A stretch of DNA of 64,000 bases from JAAURB01 sp049649525 (GCA_049649525.1 JBARZE010000040.1:62001-126000); one strand, 5' to 3'; shown: positions 1-9,643, counted from the first letter of the stretch. Notes: generated from the sequence alone by a model not told the origin. Program-made: numbers and translations.

Positions 1-852
1 TAATTCTGTTAAAGTGGCTAGAATATCGGCTGAATTAAGCCCGTAAGATTCGGCTTCAGCTAAACATTGATGTAAATAGGATAAACCAAATAATTCTCGT
101 CCTGTAGACTTAGGAGGTGGTTGTTGAAAAAAGTCCTGTTGTAGCCATTGCCCGACTAATTCTATACAAGGGGTACCTGTTGCCGCCCAAGATCCATCAT
201 GATCGTATGTTTGAGTATTATTAGAAAAATGCTGAACTGCTAAATCGAGTAATGTATTAGCAGGGCCTGTATCCCATCCTAAAAGAGCAGCTTGGTGATG
301 GGAGGGGGGTAAATAAGTCACATTCCCAATACCCCCTAAATTCTGCACACAGCGATGATATTGGGGATGAGTTAATAACGCTACATCAACCCCAGAGACC
401 AACGGTGCGCCCTCGCCCCCGGCTTCGAGGTCAGCTTGTCTAAAATTACTCACGGTAGGAATACCCGTTAACTGAGCAATCACAGCACCGCGTCCGAGTT
501 GTAAACTATAACCGAGTTGAGACTGTTTACCGTTGAATTGAGGGGGTTGATGAAATACAGTTTGACCGTGGGAACCCATCAATTGAGGACGGGGTTGTCC
601 CTGTAGGATCGCCTTGGCGGCACTGGCAAAACAGGTAGCGATCGCCGAGTCTAATGTCGCTAATTGCGCCATAGATAGGGGTTTACCTTGACAAACAGCA
701 AGAATTTGCGATCGCAGAGAATCAGGATAGGGAAAAGTTTTCCCCTGAAGCAGTTGCACCTGTAAATTGGGGGTCGTCGGATCAATCCGAATTAAGGCCG
801 CATCAATACCATCGACGGAAGTCCCGCTAATTAACCCGATCGCATCCACCAT
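1..852 (-). CDS. anmK: Anhydro-N-acetylmuramic acid kinase (3' end outside window)
   Basis: Recycles peptidoglycan by hydrolysing and phosphorylating 1,6-anhydro-MurNAc to MurNAc-6-phosphate in the cytoplasm. The ATG is at 852 and 284 codons are open to the window edge; the family is usually about 370-390 residues, so roughly a quarter is missing. Visible family motifs are GLISGTSVDGIDAALI at the N-terminus, GSHGQTVFH near residue 95, NLGGIGNVTYL near 170 and the nucleotide-binding GWDTGPANTLLD near 190. It starts 3 bases after the stop of the upstream phosphatase gene, so the two are probably co-transcribed. The identification is firm from the motifs; only the C-terminus is unseen. Confidence 0.88.
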   Translation of the reverse strand, partial: MVDAIGLISGTSVDGIDAALIRIDPTTPNLQVQLLQGKTFPYPDSLRSQILAVCQGKPLSMAQLATLDSAIATCFASAAKAILQGQPRPQLMGSHGQTVFHQPPQFNGKQSQLGYSLQLGRGAVIAQLTGIPTVSNFRQADLEAGGEGAPLVSGVDVALLTHPQYHRCVQNLGGIGNVTYLPPSHHQAALLGWDTGPANTLLDLAVQHFSNNTQTYDHDGSWAATGTPCIELVGQWLQQDFFQQPPPKSTGRELFGLSYLHQCLAEAESYGLNSADILATLTEL

Positions 853-855
853 GAT

Positions 856-1599
856 TTAAGCCTTTTGATCCTCCGATTCCATCGCCACAACCACAACGGT
901 AATATTATCCCGTCCCCCTTCAGCCAGGGCTGATCCGACTAATTCTTTTGCGGTTGTCTCACAATCTTTTAAAGACTTGAGAGATTTCTCAATCTGTTGG
1001 TCTGTGAGTTCTTCGCTTAACCCATCACTGCACAGTAACAAGTAATCTCCCGGTTGGACATCAACAGGTATAATCTCAATATCAATTGAATCAGTTCGCC
1101 CTAAACATTGAGACAGAATATGTCGCCAAGGGTGAATTCGAGCATCTTCTGGGGTTAACAATTTATTAGCAACGGCTTGAGCGACCCAAGTTTGATCGTG
1201 ACTGATTTGTTCTAAAACTCGATCGCGCATCCGATACAACCGAGAATCACCAATATTGCCGCACCAAGGTTCGTCTGCATCTCGAAACACAATGGCCACG
1301 GCTGTGGTTCCCATGTCTGCCCGTTCTCGATGAGCTTGTTGGTCCTGGACAATCGCATCATTGGCGGCCAAAAAAGCATTATTCAACAACTCAGGTGAGG
1401 CGCTGGTACTTTGCCAATGGGTTTCGAGATAAGTTTGAATGGTTTGGGCAGCGATTTGACTAGCTTCTTGTCCCCCGGCATGACCGCCCATCCCGTCGGC
1501 CACAATAAAAAATCGTCCCTGTGGGTCGATGTAATAGGCATCCTGATTAACAGCGCGGACTTTTCCTGTATCTGTCCAACCTGCATAATGACATTTCAT
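856..1599 (-). CDS. PP2C-family protein serine/threonine phosphatase
   Basis: A 247-residue stand-alone PP2C (PPM) domain, a metal-dependent Ser/Thr phosphatase of the cytoplasm. The metal-binding motifs are in order: RAVNQDAYY near residue 16, FFIVADGMGGHAGG near 32, GNIGDSRLYRM near 115, LLLCSDGLSEELTD near 187 and GGRDNITVVVV near 228. No membrane segment or extra domain is present. Such phosphatases reverse Hanks-type kinase action; no Hanks-type kinase is adjacent. It lies 3 bases upstream of anmK in the same direction. Length and motifs match the family; the substrate cannot be told from sequence. Confidence 0.92.
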   Translation of the reverse strand: MKCHYAGWTDTGKVRAVNQDAYYIDPQGRFFIVADGMGGHAGGQEASQIAAQTIQTYLETHWQSTSASPELLNNAFLAANDAIVQDQQAHRERADMGTTAVAIVFRDADEPWCGNIGDSRLYRMRDRVLEQISHDQTWVAQAVANKLLTPEDARIHPWRHILSQCLGRTDSIDIEIIPVDVQPGDYLLLCSDGLSEELTDQQIEKSLKSLKDCETTAKELVGSALAEGGRDNITVVVVAMESEDQKA

Positions 1600-1892
1600 A
1601 GATGATCAGTCTAAGTGGTTCAATGCTTCGTTTCTCAACTGGCTTACAAAAATAAGATTTCCGCGTTGATGTGACCCCGGAGATGAGCTGTCGATTGACC
1701 CATCATTGACACAGACGGACAACCCTACCATCTGCTCTGCCAACAAAATTCATATGATGAAAGTGATTGGCTTGACTATTATTGAGGCTTTGTCGATAGC
1801 GCAAGTGTTGCTTATGATACACGAGTTCTCACTCAACATACAAGCCCGTGACGAGATCATTCAACATTCCCCAGGCCTCATTGTCCAACAAA

Positions 1893-3671
1893 TTACATCA
1901 TACGATCATAGCGATCAATGCGCCGCAACAGCCTAAAAAAGCCAATTCCCATCAGCAATGCTAAAAAGACTGCAACAATGGCTAACACAACATAATTGTT
2001 GATGAATAATAAGGTAGCGCAGATCGTAAAACCACTCACCAGTAAAGCGTAGTTGGTTCCCATTTGCACATAGCTGACGCGCCGAATCATTCTATCCGTT
2101 TCAACCGATCGCACCCGCATCCGCAAATCGCCCTGTTCTAATTTATTCAGGGTATCTTCAATTCGGGTGGGTAAACCGAAGGCTGTAGAACTGACTTGGG
2201 CGGCTTGTCGGCCGATTTCATTAAGCAAACTATTGGCGGTTTCTGCTTGATTTCCGTTGGTCATAAGTTGCATGGCAAAGGGTTGTGCCACCTCCATAAA
2301 ATTAAATTCAGGATCGAGTCCTTTACCGACTCCTTCTAGGGTTGAAAAAGCCCGCATCACAAAGGTAAATGTGGCGGGAAAGCGGAAGGGTTGATCGTAG
2401 GCAATCTCATACAAATCGTCGCTAATATTGCTGATAGATTGTTCTTCAAAGGGTTTATCCATGAAGTTATCCAGCATATACTGAACACTTCGCCGCACTG
2501 CCCCCATATCTCCGGTGGGAGAGAGTGCCCCTAAATCAATTAAGGACTGCACCACGCGGTTGCCATCTTTTTGAGTCACCCCAAACAATGTCTCCATCAG
2601 CTTTTCCCGCAGATTGGAGGTGATTTGACCCATCATACCAAAGTCATAAAAGATTAGTTGACCTTCTGGACTGACGGCAAGATTACCGGGGTGAGGGTCC
2701 GCGTGGAAAAAGCCATTACTGAGTAATTGAATCAGATAGGCTTCTGCCCCCATGTGTGCTAGGCGTTTGCGATCTAAACCAGAGGCTTCAATCGCTTCAT
2801 AGTTACTAATTTTGATGCCGGGAACATATTCTAAGGCCAGGACACGGGGAGAGGAATATTGCCAATACACTCGCGGCACTTTTACCCAGTCACAGTTACG
2901 GAAATTGCGACGAAACGTATCGGCGTTACGGCCTTCATTGAGATAATCAATTTCTAACCATAAAATGCGACAACATTCCTCATAAATCCCGAGCCAATCT
3001 CGTCCTCGACCCCAGGTGGGATGTTTTTGAAAATAGCGGGCAATGCCTTTGAGGATGGTTAAATCAATCTCAAAGAGCTTTTTGAGTCCCGGCCGCTGTA
3101 CTTTAATAACGACATCTAAGCCCGAACGTAATTGAGCGCGATGAACTTGACCCAAACTCGCGGCGGCCAAGGGAACCGGATCAAAACTAACAAATAATTC
3201 TTCAACACTTTTACCAAAATCCTGCTGGATAATTTCTAAGCATTGCTCATGGCTAAAAGCGGGAACTTTATCTTGTAATTTTGACAGTTCTTCGACGTAT
3301 TCGATGGGGAATAAATCTGCCCGAGTCGAGAATAATTGCCCGACTTTAATGAAAGTTGGCCCCAAATTCAACAAGTTTTCTCGCACCCATATGGCCTGAG
3401 CGCGACGGCGGGCAAGTTGTTTTTCTTCGGCGTAACCTCCCCAATAACTCCATTTTTTCTTATCGATCCACAGCCAACTCAACCAGGTAAGGACAAAAGT
3501 CCAAATATCGATGTAACGTCGTTTGCGAGAATAGTTTTTACGGTTCCATCGGTAGGCTTTTTCCCTGTAGGACTGACGATTGGAGATTGCCGAGGTGGCA
3601 GTTTCAATCTCTTGAGTCCCTTGAGTGGGGTGGATCGAGTTATCGTCTGGAATAGACACTCGAGTTTCCAA
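1893..3671 (-). CDS. ABC1/UbiB-family (AarF) atypical kinase
   Basis: A 592-residue ABC1-kinase-like protein. Signature elements are the KxGQ motif in FIKVGQLFSTRADLFP near residue 105, the Ala-rich loop AAASLGQVHRA near 170, the VVIKVQRPG lysine, HADPHPGNLAVSPEG near 320 and the metal-binding IFYDFGMMGQ. The C-terminus has two hydrophobic segments (about residues 530-580), suggesting membrane anchoring. In cyanobacteria and plastids this family acts in isoprenoid-quinone and thylakoid lipid metabolism; which quinone step this copy serves is not readable. The first 55 residues are polar and poorly conserved, so the exact start is uncertain. Confidence 0.9.
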   Translation of the reverse strand: METRVSIPDDNSIHPTQGTQEIETATSAISNRQSYREKAYRWNRKNYSRKRRYIDIWTFVLTWLSWLWIDKKKWSYWGGYAEEKQLARRRAQAIWVRENLLNLGPTFIKVGQLFSTRADLFPIEYVEELSKLQDKVPAFSHEQCLEIIQQDFGKSVEELFVSFDPVPLAAASLGQVHRAQLRSGLDVVIKVQRPGLKKLFEIDLTILKGIARYFQKHPTWGRGRDWLGIYEECCRILWLEIDYLNEGRNADTFRRNFRNCDWVKVPRVYWQYSSPRVLALEYVPGIKISNYEAIEASGLDRKRLAHMGAEAYLIQLLSNGFFHADPHPGNLAVSPEGQLIFYDFGMMGQITSNLREKLMETLFGVTQKDGNRVVQSLIDLGALSPTGDMGAVRRSVQYMLDNFMDKPFEEQSISNISDDLYEIAYDQPFRFPATFTFVMRAFSTLEGVGKGLDPEFNFMEVAQPFAMQLMTNGNQAETANSLLNEIGRQAAQVSSTAFGLPTRIEDTLNKLEQGDLRMRVRSVETDRMIRRVSYVQMGTNYALLVSGFTICATLLFINNYVVLAIVAVFLALLMGIGFFRLLRRIDRYDRMM

Positions 3672-3814
3672 ATTTTGTTTCTAGTAAATTGACAACGATT
3701 TTTAAAGCGTAAACAACAGAGATTAAAGCGGATCAAAAAACCTTCAGGTTTGTTTGTATGATTGATCCATTTTTTATCAGTGTTTCTGGTAACGATTAAA
3801 GTAAACTCAAAGAA

Positions 3815-4144
3815 TTAACTTGGGTTGCGATAACGTTGAAGTTCAGCTCGCAGTTGAGCCACTTCAGCCCGTAGCTCATCAATGGTTTCTTGTAAGTCTA
3901 TTGGCTTAATGATAGAGCCTGTTGGGCCTGTTGAGGTAACAACGGTGCTATCTCCCACCACCTGAGATTCTTGGTTGGCTCGGGTGGTAACAAATTGGGT
4001 AAATTGCCGCAAATTTTCCCGTTGCTCAGCATCAAATTTTCCCAGCTCGCTCATGGCACCGGTCAACAGGTTTTCGAGCTGCTCATACAGTCCTTCAGCA
4101 AGAGCGCGGCCCATAAAAAATGAATCTACAGTTGGTTTACTCAT
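3815..4144 (-). CDS. Conserved cyanobacterial hypothetical protein
   Basis: A small soluble protein of 109 residues from the ATG at 4144. It begins MSKPTVDSFFMGRALAEGLY, continues with a charged helical stretch (MSELGKFDAEQRENLRQF) and ends in a predicted coiled coil of Glu, Leu and Arg (ETIDELRAEVAQLRAELQRY). I recognise the style of a cyanobacterial-specific unknown but cannot name a function. A TTG at 4171 would extend it by nine residues, but a TATAAT box at 4172-4177 would leave that start almost leaderless, and a GGAAG lies upstream of the ATG, so the ATG is preferred. Confidence 0.7.
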   Translation of the reverse strand: MSKPTVDSFFMGRALAEGLYEQLENLLTGAMSELGKFDAEQRENLRQFTQFVTTRANQESQVVGDSTVVTSTGPTGSIIKPIDLQETIDELRAEVAQLRAELQRYRNPS

Positions 4145-4171
4145 AAAAAATTTTACTAACTTCCGTAACAA

Positions 4172-4200
4172 ATTATAACGCGCTGACTCATTTAGATGAA
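4172..4200 (-). promoter_or_regulatory. Candidate promoter of the 4144 gene
   Basis: On the minus strand a perfect TATAAT lies at 4177-4172, with a weak TTCATC 17 bases upstream at 4200-4195. It sits about 30 bases before the ATG at 4144. The -35 box is poor, so this is a moderate call. Confidence 0.4.
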
Positions 4201-4350
4201 GTTCATTTTAATCGGATTTCTTGACATGACCTCATTTAATCAAGGTGATAGGGACTGTCAGACTCAATCCCCTGACAGCGCAGATGTGGCAATAAATGTC
4301 TAGAATTGTGCAATGGGAAATGATTGCGGCTTCTAGATTGAGTTGCGGCC

Positions 4351-5259
4351 TCAGCGGTTGATTATGGGTAAAAACAGGGTTAAAAAGTAGTACACAATGG
4401 GTGCGGTAAACACATAACTATCGGCTCTATCTAAGATGCCGCCATGACCTGGGATCAGTTGTCCTGAGTCTTTCACCCCAGCATCTCGTTTCATCATCGA
4501 TTCTGTTAAATCTCCCACTAAGCTAGCAATGCCTACCAGTAAACCCAGGATTAAACCCGTTACCGGAAATGCGGGCCAGTGTAATAATTGAGAACCCGCA
4601 ACGGCAACAGCCATACTGCCTACAATTCCAAAAACAGCTCCTTCTACGGTCTTTTTCGGGCTAATGTCAGACAAACGAGTACGACCAAAAAATTTACCGA
4701 AAGTATAAGCCCCTATATCGGCCGCCCATATACAGAGAAATCCCAGTAGGGTGATTGTTAAGGCCGGAGAAAGCTGGTCTAAATGCGTCCAAAAGGCCGA
4801 TTTATCATAATTCATTGGGAAGTGACTGGCGAAGGGCTGACTCAACAGGGTTTGGTTGAACCCTACTTCAGCAGATTCTAAGCCGACTCTTAAACGAATC
4901 CAATAACCGGGTAAATAGCCCCCGTAAAATAACCCTAAAATAGAGCTGGAAATATCAGCAATGGTGGCGATTTTGGGTTGAAATAGCAGATAAAAGCAAA
5001 TCAGGGTTCCCGACAAGGCAAAGACCGGATCGACTAACTGGGGAGCCAGAGCTGCAGTCAGCAGTAAGATGATACTCAGCAAAGTGGTAGTTTTTCCCGC
5101 TGGTTCTGTTCCGGTTGAACGCACCAGTTGGAAATATTCAATTAACCCCAGATAAACGATGATAACAAATCCGAGCGTAAAGTACCATCCGCCAAACGTT
5201 AACATCCCCAGCGCTAAGATAATAGCAACGATTCCACTAATAATACGAGACCAAGGCAT
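4351..5259 (-). CDS. cdsA: Phosphatidate cytidylyltransferase (CDP-diglyceride synthase)
   Basis: Makes CDP-diacylglycerol from phosphatidic acid and CTP at the membrane, the branch point to phosphatidylglycerol. The 302-residue protein has about eight hydrophobic segments and ends with the CdsA signature: SPKKTVEGAVFG near residue 205, then GDLTESMMKRDAGVKDSG and PGHGGILDRADS near 270. Length is typical. It is followed by cbiT in the same direction with about a 110-base gap downstream, so an operon is possible but not shown. Confidence 0.94.
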   Translation of the reverse strand: MPWSRIISGIVAIILALGMLTFGGWYFTLGFVIIVYLGLIEYFQLVRSTGTEPAGKTTTLLSIILLLTAALAPQLVDPVFALSGTLICFYLLFQPKIATIADISSSILGLFYGGYLPGYWIRLRVGLESAEVGFNQTLLSQPFASHFPMNYDKSAFWTHLDQLSPALTITLLGFLCIWAADIGAYTFGKFFGRTRLSDISPKKTVEGAVFGIVGSMAVAVAGSQLLHWPAFPVTGLILGLLVGIASLVGDLTESMMKRDAGVKDSGQLIPGHGGILDRADSYVFTAPIVYYFLTLFLPIINR

Positions 5260-5371
5260 AGGACAAATTTCTCTTGCAAGTAACTAGAATATTAAATCTA
5301 GGGATTAAAATTGTTATCTTAAATTAAGATTGATTGTTGCGCTGTTAAATTTCAACGTCTTAGGGTTGAGA

Positions 5372-5974
5372 TTAGTCGATTTTTTCCCCACTCAGGATGA
5401 ACATCGGATTAACGGCGGCAAAGGTTTGATGATTTCCTCGTTGTTCTAAGCGGTTTAATGAAGATTGCACCACTTCAACGTTACGCACCTGCAACTGAGC
5501 AAAACGCTCGGAAATCGCATAAAGACTTTCTAGGTTAGAAGCCGTTGCCACAATACGTCCCTGAGGCTGCAAATACTGCCAAACTTCTTGAATAATAGCG
5601 TGAATATCCCGTCCTCCTTCTACACAGACTCGATGAGGACGATGGGGTAAATCTTTTAAACAGTCAGGGGCGCTACCCTCAATCACTTCAACGTTGCTCA
5701 GTTCAAAGCGATCGCAATTACGACGAATTAAGTTAGCCACATCAGTATCGCGTTCAACGGCAATGACCCGACCCTGATCACAGAGTAATCCAGTTTCAAC
5801 CGCAACAGTTCCTGTACCTGCTCCAATATCCCATAGAATCGAATCAGCTTGCAACCGTAAATAAGCAATTAATAGTAAGCGGACTTCTCGTTTGCTTAGA
5901 GGAATACCGGGTAAGCGTTCAAATAGTTCATCGGGAATTCCCGGACTAATATACGGCCAAAGTTGGCAAGGCAT
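5372..5974 (-). CDS. cbiT: Precorrin-6Y C5,15-methyltransferase, CbiT subunit
   Basis: A 200-residue SAM-dependent methyltransferase of corrin-ring biosynthesis (C15 methylation and decarboxylation). It starts with PGIPDELFERLPGIPLSKREVR, typical of CbiT, followed by the SAM-binding glycine loop WDIGAGTGTVAVETG near residue 48 and the acidic ribose-binding VIAVERD near 70. No fused CbiE domain is present; here it is the separate CbiT half. The rest of the cobalamin pathway is not in the window. Confidence 0.9.
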   Translation of the reverse strand: MPCQLWPYISPGIPDELFERLPGIPLSKREVRLLLIAYLRLQADSILWDIGAGTGTVAVETGLLCDQGRVIAVERDTDVANLIRRNCDRFELSNVEVIEGSAPDCLKDLPHRPHRVCVEGGRDIHAIIQEVWQYLQPQGRIVATASNLESLYAISERFAQLQVRNVEVVQSSLNRLEQRGNHQTFAAVNPMFILSGEKID

Positions 5975-6040
5975 AATTAAATTATGAGTTGTAAATGATG
6001 AATTATGAGTGGGATTTCTGATTAGAGTCAGGTATTTATC

Positions 6041-6142
6041 CTCCCTATCTCCCCTGTCTCTCCTGTCTCCCTATCTCCCTGTCTCCCCTGTCTCCCCTGT
6101 CTCCCTATCTCCCTGTCTCTCCTGTCTCCCTTGTCCTCCCTA
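6041..6142. repeat. Short tandem repeats (CTCCCTAT/CTCCCTGT type)
   Basis: About 100 bases of imperfect 7-8-mer repeats built from CTCCCTAT, CTCCCCTG and CTCTCCTG units fill the gap between cbiT and the decarboxylase gene. They have no coding capacity. Such repeats are common between genes in filamentous cyanobacteria; here they probably form the 3' flank of the decarboxylase transcript. Confidence 0.85.
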
Positions 6143-6166
6143 CTTTTTACTCCTGACTTCTTCAAA

Positions 6167-7660
6167 TTAATCAACAACATGAATTGTTTCGAGAGTTGGG
6201 TTACGACATCCGGTTAAAGTGGCTCCTAACTTGAGCAGGGTTTGAAGCAAGTTGACCCGTTCTTGGGTAATGGTTTCACCGGGAATTAGAATAGGAATTC
6301 CAGGGGGATAAGGACAAATCTGTTCTGCACTAATATAACCAATCGATTCACTCAAGCGTAGCGCAATGTTGGGGGCAAAAAATGCTATTCTTGGGTCAAT
6401 TACAGATAGGGTTGTTGGGGACATCAATTGAATTTTAGGGGAATGCCCCATACACTCAGAAGTTCGATCGCAATCGTTGACTAGAGTGGTTAATCCTTTA
6501 ATCAGTTGATCAATATCAGCTTGAGTATTCCCTAAACTAATAATAAATGTTAAACAGTTGAGAGTCGGTAACTCGGCTGTAATCCCTAAGTGTTGATGCA
6601 AAATTTCATCGGCTTCATAACCACTTAACCCTAATTGAGAAATATTCACAGTCAGTCGTGTGAGGTCTAAATCAATAAATCCTGTTGTTTTCTCCGTTGT
6701 TTCTGGGTTTAGAGAAGGGCTAGACGAAGTGGGAAATACTGAAATTTTGGGGATTTGCTGGAGTTGACGGCGAGCAACACCTGCTAACTTTAGGGTGTCA
6801 CTCATCAATTTTTCTCCCATCGTTGCCATCTGATGTCGGGCTGCATCCAAGGAAGCCAACAGTAAATAACTGGGGCTGGTAGACTGAACCTGTTGCAGAG
6901 CTTGAGCTAGGCGAGATCGATTGATGCGATCGCCTTGGACGTGTAACATAGAGGCCATCGTCATTGCCCCTAAGATTTTATGAGTCGATTGTACGGTTAA
7001 ATCAGCTCCTGCGGCTAAAGCTGAAAGGGGTAAATTGGGATGGAAAGCAAAATGAGGGCCATGCGCTTCGTCAACTAATAAGGGAATATTATACTGATGA
7101 GCAATCTGAGCAATTCGTGAAATATCCCCACAAATTCCTTCGTAGGTGGGATAAACGATTAAAATAGCTGTTATATCAGGATGTTGGTTTAAAGCCTGTT
7201 CAATCGCCTCTGGAGTGATGCTATAGGCTAAATCCCACGCTGTAGAATAGTCCGGATCGATCGCAATGGCTTGAGCACCCGAGAGTACCAAACCCGAAAT
7301 CACAGACTGATGAACATTGCGCGGGATAATAATTTTATCCCCTGGGTTACAAGTGGCGAGAATTGCTGCAATAATACCGACAGTAGAACCATTAACCAAA
7401 AACCACGTTTGTTGCGCCCCGAAAGCCTCAGCCGCTAAGGTTTGTGCTTGTTGAATGACACCACAGGGTTGATATAAATTATCTAATTCAGGTAACTCAG
7501 GTAAGTCAACTGTAAAGACAGACTGACCCATTACTTCTGTTAAATATTGTGAAATTCCCACTCCACGCTTGTGTCCGGGTGCATAAAACGGGGCATGAGG
7601 GGTACGACTCCCACAACGGTCTAATTGTTCTAACAGAGGGATTTGATCTTGATTCAACAT
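6167..7660 (-). CDS. Orn/Lys/Arg decarboxylase-family PLP enzyme
   Basis: A 497-residue fold-type I PLP decarboxylase, cytoplasmic, most likely making a polyamine precursor (agmatine or cadaverine). Motifs include APFYAPGHKRG near residue 23, WFLVNGSTVGI near 85, LLVDEAHGPHF near 195 (PLP-interacting Asp) and STHKILGAMTMASMLH near 225 with the Schiff-base lysine. The C-terminus carries PYPPGIPILIPGE, typical of the group. It is about the length of the short bacterial form that lacks the N-terminal wing domain. Substrate (Arg versus Lys) cannot be assigned safely. Confidence 0.88.
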   Translation of the reverse strand: MLNQDQIPLLEQLDRCGSRTPHAPFYAPGHKRGVGISQYLTEVMGQSVFTVDLPELPELDNLYQPCGVIQQAQTLAAEAFGAQQTWFLVNGSTVGIIAAILATCNPGDKIIIPRNVHQSVISGLVLSGAQAIAIDPDYSTAWDLAYSITPEAIEQALNQHPDITAILIVYPTYEGICGDISRIAQIAHQYNIPLLVDEAHGPHFAFHPNLPLSALAAGADLTVQSTHKILGAMTMASMLHVQGDRINRSRLAQALQQVQSTSPSYLLLASLDAARHQMATMGEKLMSDTLKLAGVARRQLQQIPKISVFPTSSSPSLNPETTEKTTGFIDLDLTRLTVNISQLGLSGYEADEILHQHLGITAELPTLNCLTFIISLGNTQADIDQLIKGLTTLVNDCDRTSECMGHSPKIQLMSPTTLSVIDPRIAFFAPNIALRLSESIGYISAEQICPYPPGIPILIPGETITQERVNLLQTLLKLGATLTGCRNPTLETIHVVD

Positions 7661-7977
7661 AAACCACTGCTGCTGTTGGATGACAAGGGAAATTTATGAG
7701 TCTCTTGGTATTTTGGATAATATCACTGCCAAGCTGACAGTACTCCCATGGCGCATGCTAAAATTGTTCCATTCACTATTCACTGCTTGAGTAAAATAGC
7801 TCAGCCTTTAAATGGCAAGAAACTAATGTTTTTTCGAGGTTTTCAACTAAATAAAAGATTTCGTATACACTGAAAGTGAAAGCAGTTCATTTTCAATCTT
7901 TTTTCTATCAGATAAATCTCGAAATTCAACTTTGAGCGATCAACGGGGAACATAATTACATCAGAGGCTTTGACTCC
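7661..7977. other. Divergent intergenic region
   Basis: The 317 bases between the decarboxylase (minus) and the conserved hypothetical (plus) have no credible gene. The only clear structure is a terminator-like hairpin at 7871-7903, listed separately. Promoters for both flanking genes must lie here but none is strong enough to mark. Confidence 0.5.
7871..7903 (+). terminator. Terminator-like hairpin upstream of the 7978 gene
   Basis: TGAAAGTGAA (7871-7880) pairs with TTCATTTTCA (7886-7895), one G-U pair included, around the loop AGCAG, and is followed by ATCTTTTTTC. It points along the plus strand and lies 75 bases before the ATG at 7978, so it could be an attenuator or the end of a short transcript. 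Confidence 0.5.
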
Positions 7978-8424
7978 ATGAGTTACGACCATCTTAACTG
8001 CAGGCTGTCTGCTCCTTGTATCATCGACAATGGCATTGTTGTCAATCAGCGCGATATGCAAAAGCTGTTAGTCGATCTCGGCCGAGTTCGCTATATTCAT
8101 ATCCAAGATGAACAAGTACGAAATGACGGAGAAGGCTACATCTTAGAAGTATTTGCAGATGAAATTCAAGCAACGCTGATTGCCAACCATGCACTATACC
8201 TCAATGTTTACAGTTTTGACTATTTAGAGCTGCAAACCACACCAGACGGACAAACCCATTTTGACTTAGTTCAGGATGGACGTTTGTTACGCTTGATTCC
8301 GTTATCGAATCCTTTACAAGAACAAGCCACTCGTCAGATTAATGCCGCTGCTTTGGATGCGGTGGTGGATCAGGTACTATCGACCAATTGGGATACTCAA
8401 CTCGACGACGATTGCACATTTTAG
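7978..8424 (+). CDS. Conserved cyanobacterial hypothetical protein
   Basis: 148 residues, soluble, acidic, no signal peptide. It reads like a compact beta-rich fold with regular alternating strands (YIHIQDEQVRNDGEGYILEV, then LDYLELQTTPDGQTHFDLVQ-like segments). I do not recognise a named domain, but the composition and position upstream of tgt suggest a real, conserved gene. It begins at ATG 7978 and is 88 bases upstream of tgt in the same direction. Confidence 0.72.
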   Translation: MSYDHLNCRLSAPCIIDNGIVVNQRDMQKLLVDLGRVRYIHIQDEQVRNDGEGYILEVFADEIQATLIANHALYLNVYSFDYLELQTTPDGQTHFDLVQDGRLLRLIPLSNPLQEQATRQINAAALDAVVDQVLSTNWDTQLDDDCTF

Positions 8425-8512
8425 CATCAAAATTAAAATTGATGCGACCGCAACTCAGGTTAAACTAGGACAATTGATCGCGTTTGCGTCAATCTGTTAA
8501 CCGCTCAATTTC

Positions 8513-9643
8513 ATGTCCCAATTTTTTTCATATCACATTCAGGCACGCTGTCAGCACACTCAAGCCAGAGCGGGTCAATTTTCTACCCCCCATGGTATTG
8601 TTGAGACTCCTCGGTTTATGCCTGTGGGAACCTTGGCCAATGTCAAAACTCTAACTCCCGCACAGCTTATAGATAGCGGCGCTCAGATGATTTTGTCGAA
8701 TACATATCATCTTCATCTGCAACCCGGTGAACATATTGTGGCAGCAGCGGGCGGACTGCATCAATTTATGGCGTGGTCAGGGCCGATTTTAACAGATTCA
8801 GGTGGATTTCAGGTCTTTAGTTTAAGTGAAATTCGCACCATCACCGAAGAAGGGGTGACGTTTCGCTCTCCTCATGACGGCCTGATGATTAATTTTACGC
8901 CAGAACGCTCCATTGAGATTCAAAATCAATTGGGGTCGGATGTGATTATGGCGTTCGATGAATGTCCGCCTTATCCGGCGAGTCGTGAACACGTTTTGAA
9001 TGCCACCGAACGCACCTATCGTTGGTTAAAACGTTGCATTAGCGCCCACCAACGCTGCGATCAAGCCCTATTTGGTATTATTCAGGGGGGGGTCTATTCA
9101 GATCTGCGTCAACAGGCGGCCAAACAGCTTGCAGAGCTGGATTTACCCGGTTATGCCATTGGGGGGGTGAGTGTGGGAGAACCCGCTGAGTTGATTGAAA
9201 AAATCGTCCAAGTGACGACACCCCTGTTACCCGAAACCAAACCCCGCTATCTGATGGGAGTGGGAACGTATCGAGAAATGGCGCAGGCGATCGCCTCGGG
9301 TATTGATTTATTTGACTGCGTTATCCCGACTCGTTTAGCACGTCATGGTGCGGCTTTAGTGCAAGGGGAACGATGGAATTTAAAAAATGCTCAATTTAGA
9401 GAGGATTTTCAACCCCTCGATGCCACTTGTCCTTGTTATACCTGCCAAAACTTTAGTCGTGCTTATTTAGGTCATTTGGTGCGAGCAAAGGAACTTTTGG
9501 CTTACACTTTACTCAGTATTCACAACGTCACTGAGTTGGTTCATTTTACAAAACGAATTCGAGAAGCAATTATAGCAAATCGCTTTACTGAGGAATTCTC
9601 TCATTGGCTAACTTCCGATTCAACCTCGACTCAATTAGATTAG
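8513..9643 (+). CDS. tgt: Queuine/preQ1 tRNA-ribosyltransferase
   Basis: Exchanges guanine for preQ1 at wobble position 34 of GUN-anticodon tRNAs. The 376-residue protein has the full TIM-barrel set: LSNTYHLHLQPGE near residue 62, the nucleophile motif LTDSGGFQVFSL near 92, FDECPPYPAS near 146, FGIIQGGVYSDLR near 188 and the zinc site built from CPCYTCQNFSRAYLGHL near 310. Length is normal. It starts at ATG 8513; a TTG or GTG is not needed. Confidence 0.96.
   Translation: MSQFFSYHIQARCQHTQARAGQFSTPHGIVETPRFMPVGTLANVKTLTPAQLIDSGAQMILSNTYHLHLQPGEHIVAAAGGLHQFMAWSGPILTDSGGFQVFSLSEIRTITEEGVTFRSPHDGLMINFTPERSIEIQNQLGSDVIMAFDECPPYPASREHVLNATERTYRWLKRCISAHQRCDQALFGIIQGGVYSDLRQQAAKQLAELDLPGYAIGGVSVGEPAELIEKIVQVTTPLLPETKPRYLMGVGTYREMAQAIASGIDLFDCVIPTRLARHGAALVQGERWNLKNAQFREDFQPLDATCPCYTCQNFSRAYLGHLVRAKELLAYTLLSIHNVTELVHFTKRIREAIIANRFTEEFSHWLTSDSTSTQLD

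Noticed and set aside
1706..1936. Open frame in the gap before the ABC1 kinase, and tRNA-like bases near 1680-1740
   Set aside because: The protein has no plausible domain and overlaps the kinase gene; no T-loop (GTTCGA) or closing acceptor stem supports a tRNA.
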